Source: Candidatus Poribacteria bacterium
GTDB taxonomy: Bacteria > Poribacteria > WGA-4E > WGA-3G
DNA: 64,000 bases
Reading direction: 5' to 3'
NCBI GenBank assembly: GCA_022825825.1
Contig: JAJDWA010000038.1
Span: forward strand, 1 to 64,000
Shown here piece by piece: positions 62,802 to 64,000 of this stretch. The position numbers were made by a program, and so were the translations under genes. The notes beneath the pieces are model-generated. The model searched no databases, was not told where the DNA came from, and saw only the letters and a program-made list of their open reading frames with translations. Each line of letters starts with the position of its first letter. The first letter of the stretch is position 1.

Positions 62802-64000
62802 ATGGTTGAACGCTGGGGAATATATGAAGTAACGCTGAATGGTCCGGATACGGGAAATCCGTACGTTGAGGTCGAATTAACCGCAGTATTTAAACAAAAC
62901 GGCCGGACTTTTGAACCACAAGGGTTCTACGATGGAAATGGAATTTATAAAGTACGATTCATGCCCGACGAAGTCGGAGAATGGATCTACACCACAAAAA
63001 GTAACAGTCCTGAACTCAACGGTAAAACGGGGCAATTCACCTGCATTGAACCGTCCGATGAAAACCACGGACCTGTGCAAGTGCATAAAGATTTCTACCT
63101 ACAATACGCCGATGGCACACCGTATCATCAGTTTGGCACAACTTGTTATGCTTGGGCACATCAAGGGCATGCAATGGAGGAACAGACGCTCAAAACTCTC
63201 GCTGAAGCACCGTTTAATAAGATGCGGATGTGCATTTTTCCCAAAGATTATGTCTACAATAAAAATGAACCTATCTATTATCCTTATGAAGGAAAGCCAC
63301 TAAAAGACTGGGACTTCACAAGATTCAATCCCGAATTCTGGCAGCATTTTGAGCAGCGCGTTCAAGACCTATTAGACCTCGGCATTGAAGCGGACATTAT
63401 CCTCTTTCACACTTATGACCGATGGGATTTTGAGAATATGGATGCTGAAAGCGATGATCGCTATATCCGTTATGCTGTCGCACGTTTAGCTGCTTTTCGT
63501 AACGTCTGGTGGTCCCTTGCAAATGAATATGATATCATGCCTGCGAAGGAAGAATCCGACTGGGACCGCTTTTTCCAGATTATCAGCGACTACGACCCGT
63601 ATCAGCGGTTACGTGGTATTCACAACTGCAGGGGTTGGTATGACCACAGTAAGCCTTGGGTAACACATACCAGTATTCAAACCTCAAATATGGCGCAAGG
63701 TATCAATTATCGCACGCAATATGGAAAACCTGTTATTTATGATGAGTGCCGCTATGAAGGTGATATTCCTCACGGATGGGGCAATATCACGGCTCAGCAG
63801 ATGGTCCAACACTTTTGGGCTGGCACTGTTTCTGGGTGCTATGTCGGACATGGCGAAACTTATAAACATCCTGAAGACCTCCTCTGGTGGGCAAAAGGCG
63901 GTGTGCTACGTGGTGAAAGTCCACCTCGGATAGCATTTCTGAAGGACTTCATGGTAGACGCACCACCGTTTGATACACTTGAACCGATTGGTGATGATGC
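62802..64000 (+). CDS. DUF5060/DUF4038-type glycoside hydrolase (3' end cut)
   Basis: The frame is open from ATG 62802 (GGGAGGAG upstream) to the window end, giving 399 residues so far. An N-terminal beta-sandwich (about 1-85: [40 protein letters not shown]) matches DUF5060. A TIM-barrel-like part follows (about 90 on: [45 protein letters not shown] with a probable acid/base Glu, [11 protein letters not shown] with a probable nucleophile Glu), as in the DUF4038 hydrolases. No signal peptide is seen, so it may act in the cytoplasm. It probably cleaves a plant- or algal-type glycoside. The C-terminus is missing from the window. Confidence 0.88.
   Translation, partial: MVERWGIYEVTLNGPDTGNPYVEVELTAVFKQNGRTFEPQGFYDGNGIYKVRFMPDEVGEWIYTTKSNSPELNGKTGQFTCIEPSDENHGPVQVHKDFYLQYADGTPYHQFGTTCYAWAHQGHAMEEQTLKTLAEAPFNKMRMCIFPKDYVYNKNEPIYYPYEGKPLKDWDFTRFNPEFWQHFEQRVQDLLDLGIEADIILFHTYDRWDFENMDAESDDRYIRYAVARLAAFRNVWWSLANEYDIMPAKEESDWDRFFQIISDYDPYQRLRGIHNCRGWYDHSKPWVTHTSIQTSNMAQGINYRTQYGKPVIYDECRYEGDIPHGWGNITAQQMVQHFWAGTVSGCYVGHGETYKHPEDLLWWAKGGVLRGESPPRIAFLKDFMVDAPPFDTLEPIGDD

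Noticed and set aside
1-64000. tRNA or rRNA genes
   Set aside because: No cloverleaf-type or conserved rRNA segments were noticed in the intergenic regions; a covariance-model scan would be needed to exclude small RNAs.

Overview
The window looks like part of a genome of Candidatus Poribacteria or a close relative in the PVC/FCB neighbourhood. This is inferred from gene content; no marker gene was run against a database. The supporting traits are sulfatase, phytanoyl-CoA-dioxygenase-like, mandelate-racemase-like and Gfo/Idh/MocA genes scattered among secreted propeller and LamG proteins; a C-terminal sorting/Ig module with the QNFPNPFNPETW signature; and many short palindromic repeats between genes. 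No rRNA, tRNA, CRISPR array or complete transposase was found.

Layout. (1) 1-7.1 kb: catabolic genes (glycerate kinase, sulfatase, galactonate-dehydratase-like enzyme, PhyH oxygenase with a NIPSNAP partner), a lipoprotein, and a two-gene unit of an ADP-ribosyltransferase-like protein plus a small unknown protein. (2) 7.2-14.2 kb: a very large HEAT-repeat lipoprotein behind a fused alpha-beta glycyl-tRNA synthetase whose inter-domain linker is encoded by a genomic repeat. (3) 14.8-33.7 kb: the highlight, five tandem same-strand paralogues that each join a complete ECF sigma factor, one transmembrane helix and a 700-800-residue Asp-box (BNR) beta-propeller. Two copies are followed by membrane-anchored or secreted accessory genes. 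All five have the same ECF-type promoter pattern (TGCAAY, 16-17 bp, GCRTYT) upstream, which suggests self-regulation. The copies are mosaics: copies 2 and 3 share an almost identical promoter-plus-sigma segment but have different sensors. (4) 33.7-41.1 kb: a MITE with clear target duplication, an EF-G2-like GTPase, a TonB-C/pseudo-FGE fusion, a DNA methyltransferase fused to a nuclease-like domain, and a PIN-like protein with a palindrome over its -10 box. (5) 41.2-46.7 kb: aldehyde dehydrogenase, LamG protein, enolase-superfamily enzyme, a GspG-like pseudopilin lacking Glu5, a zinc ribbon and an oxidoreductase. (6) 46.8-62.6 kb: four secreted WD40-like propellers with the C-terminal sorting/Ig module, a large outer-membrane-type lipoprotein, and two YWTD propellers, one interrupted by a single TGA replacing a Trp codon. 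Three of the intergenic regions carry a near-perfect sigma-54 (-24/-12) sequence. (7) 62.8 kb to the end: a DUF5060/DUF4038-type glycoside hydrolase cut by the window edge.

How the genes may work together (inference): the sugar and sulfate-ester genes fit growth on sulfated or acidic polysaccharides, with the secreted propellers and outer-membrane protein acting at the surface. The sigma-propeller array could be a one-protein surface-to-promoter signalling family in which the extracytoplasmic propeller senses a ligand and controls a membrane-tethered sigma factor. No anti-sigma gene is seen nearby, so control by proteolytic release or by the tether itself is the simplest hypothesis.
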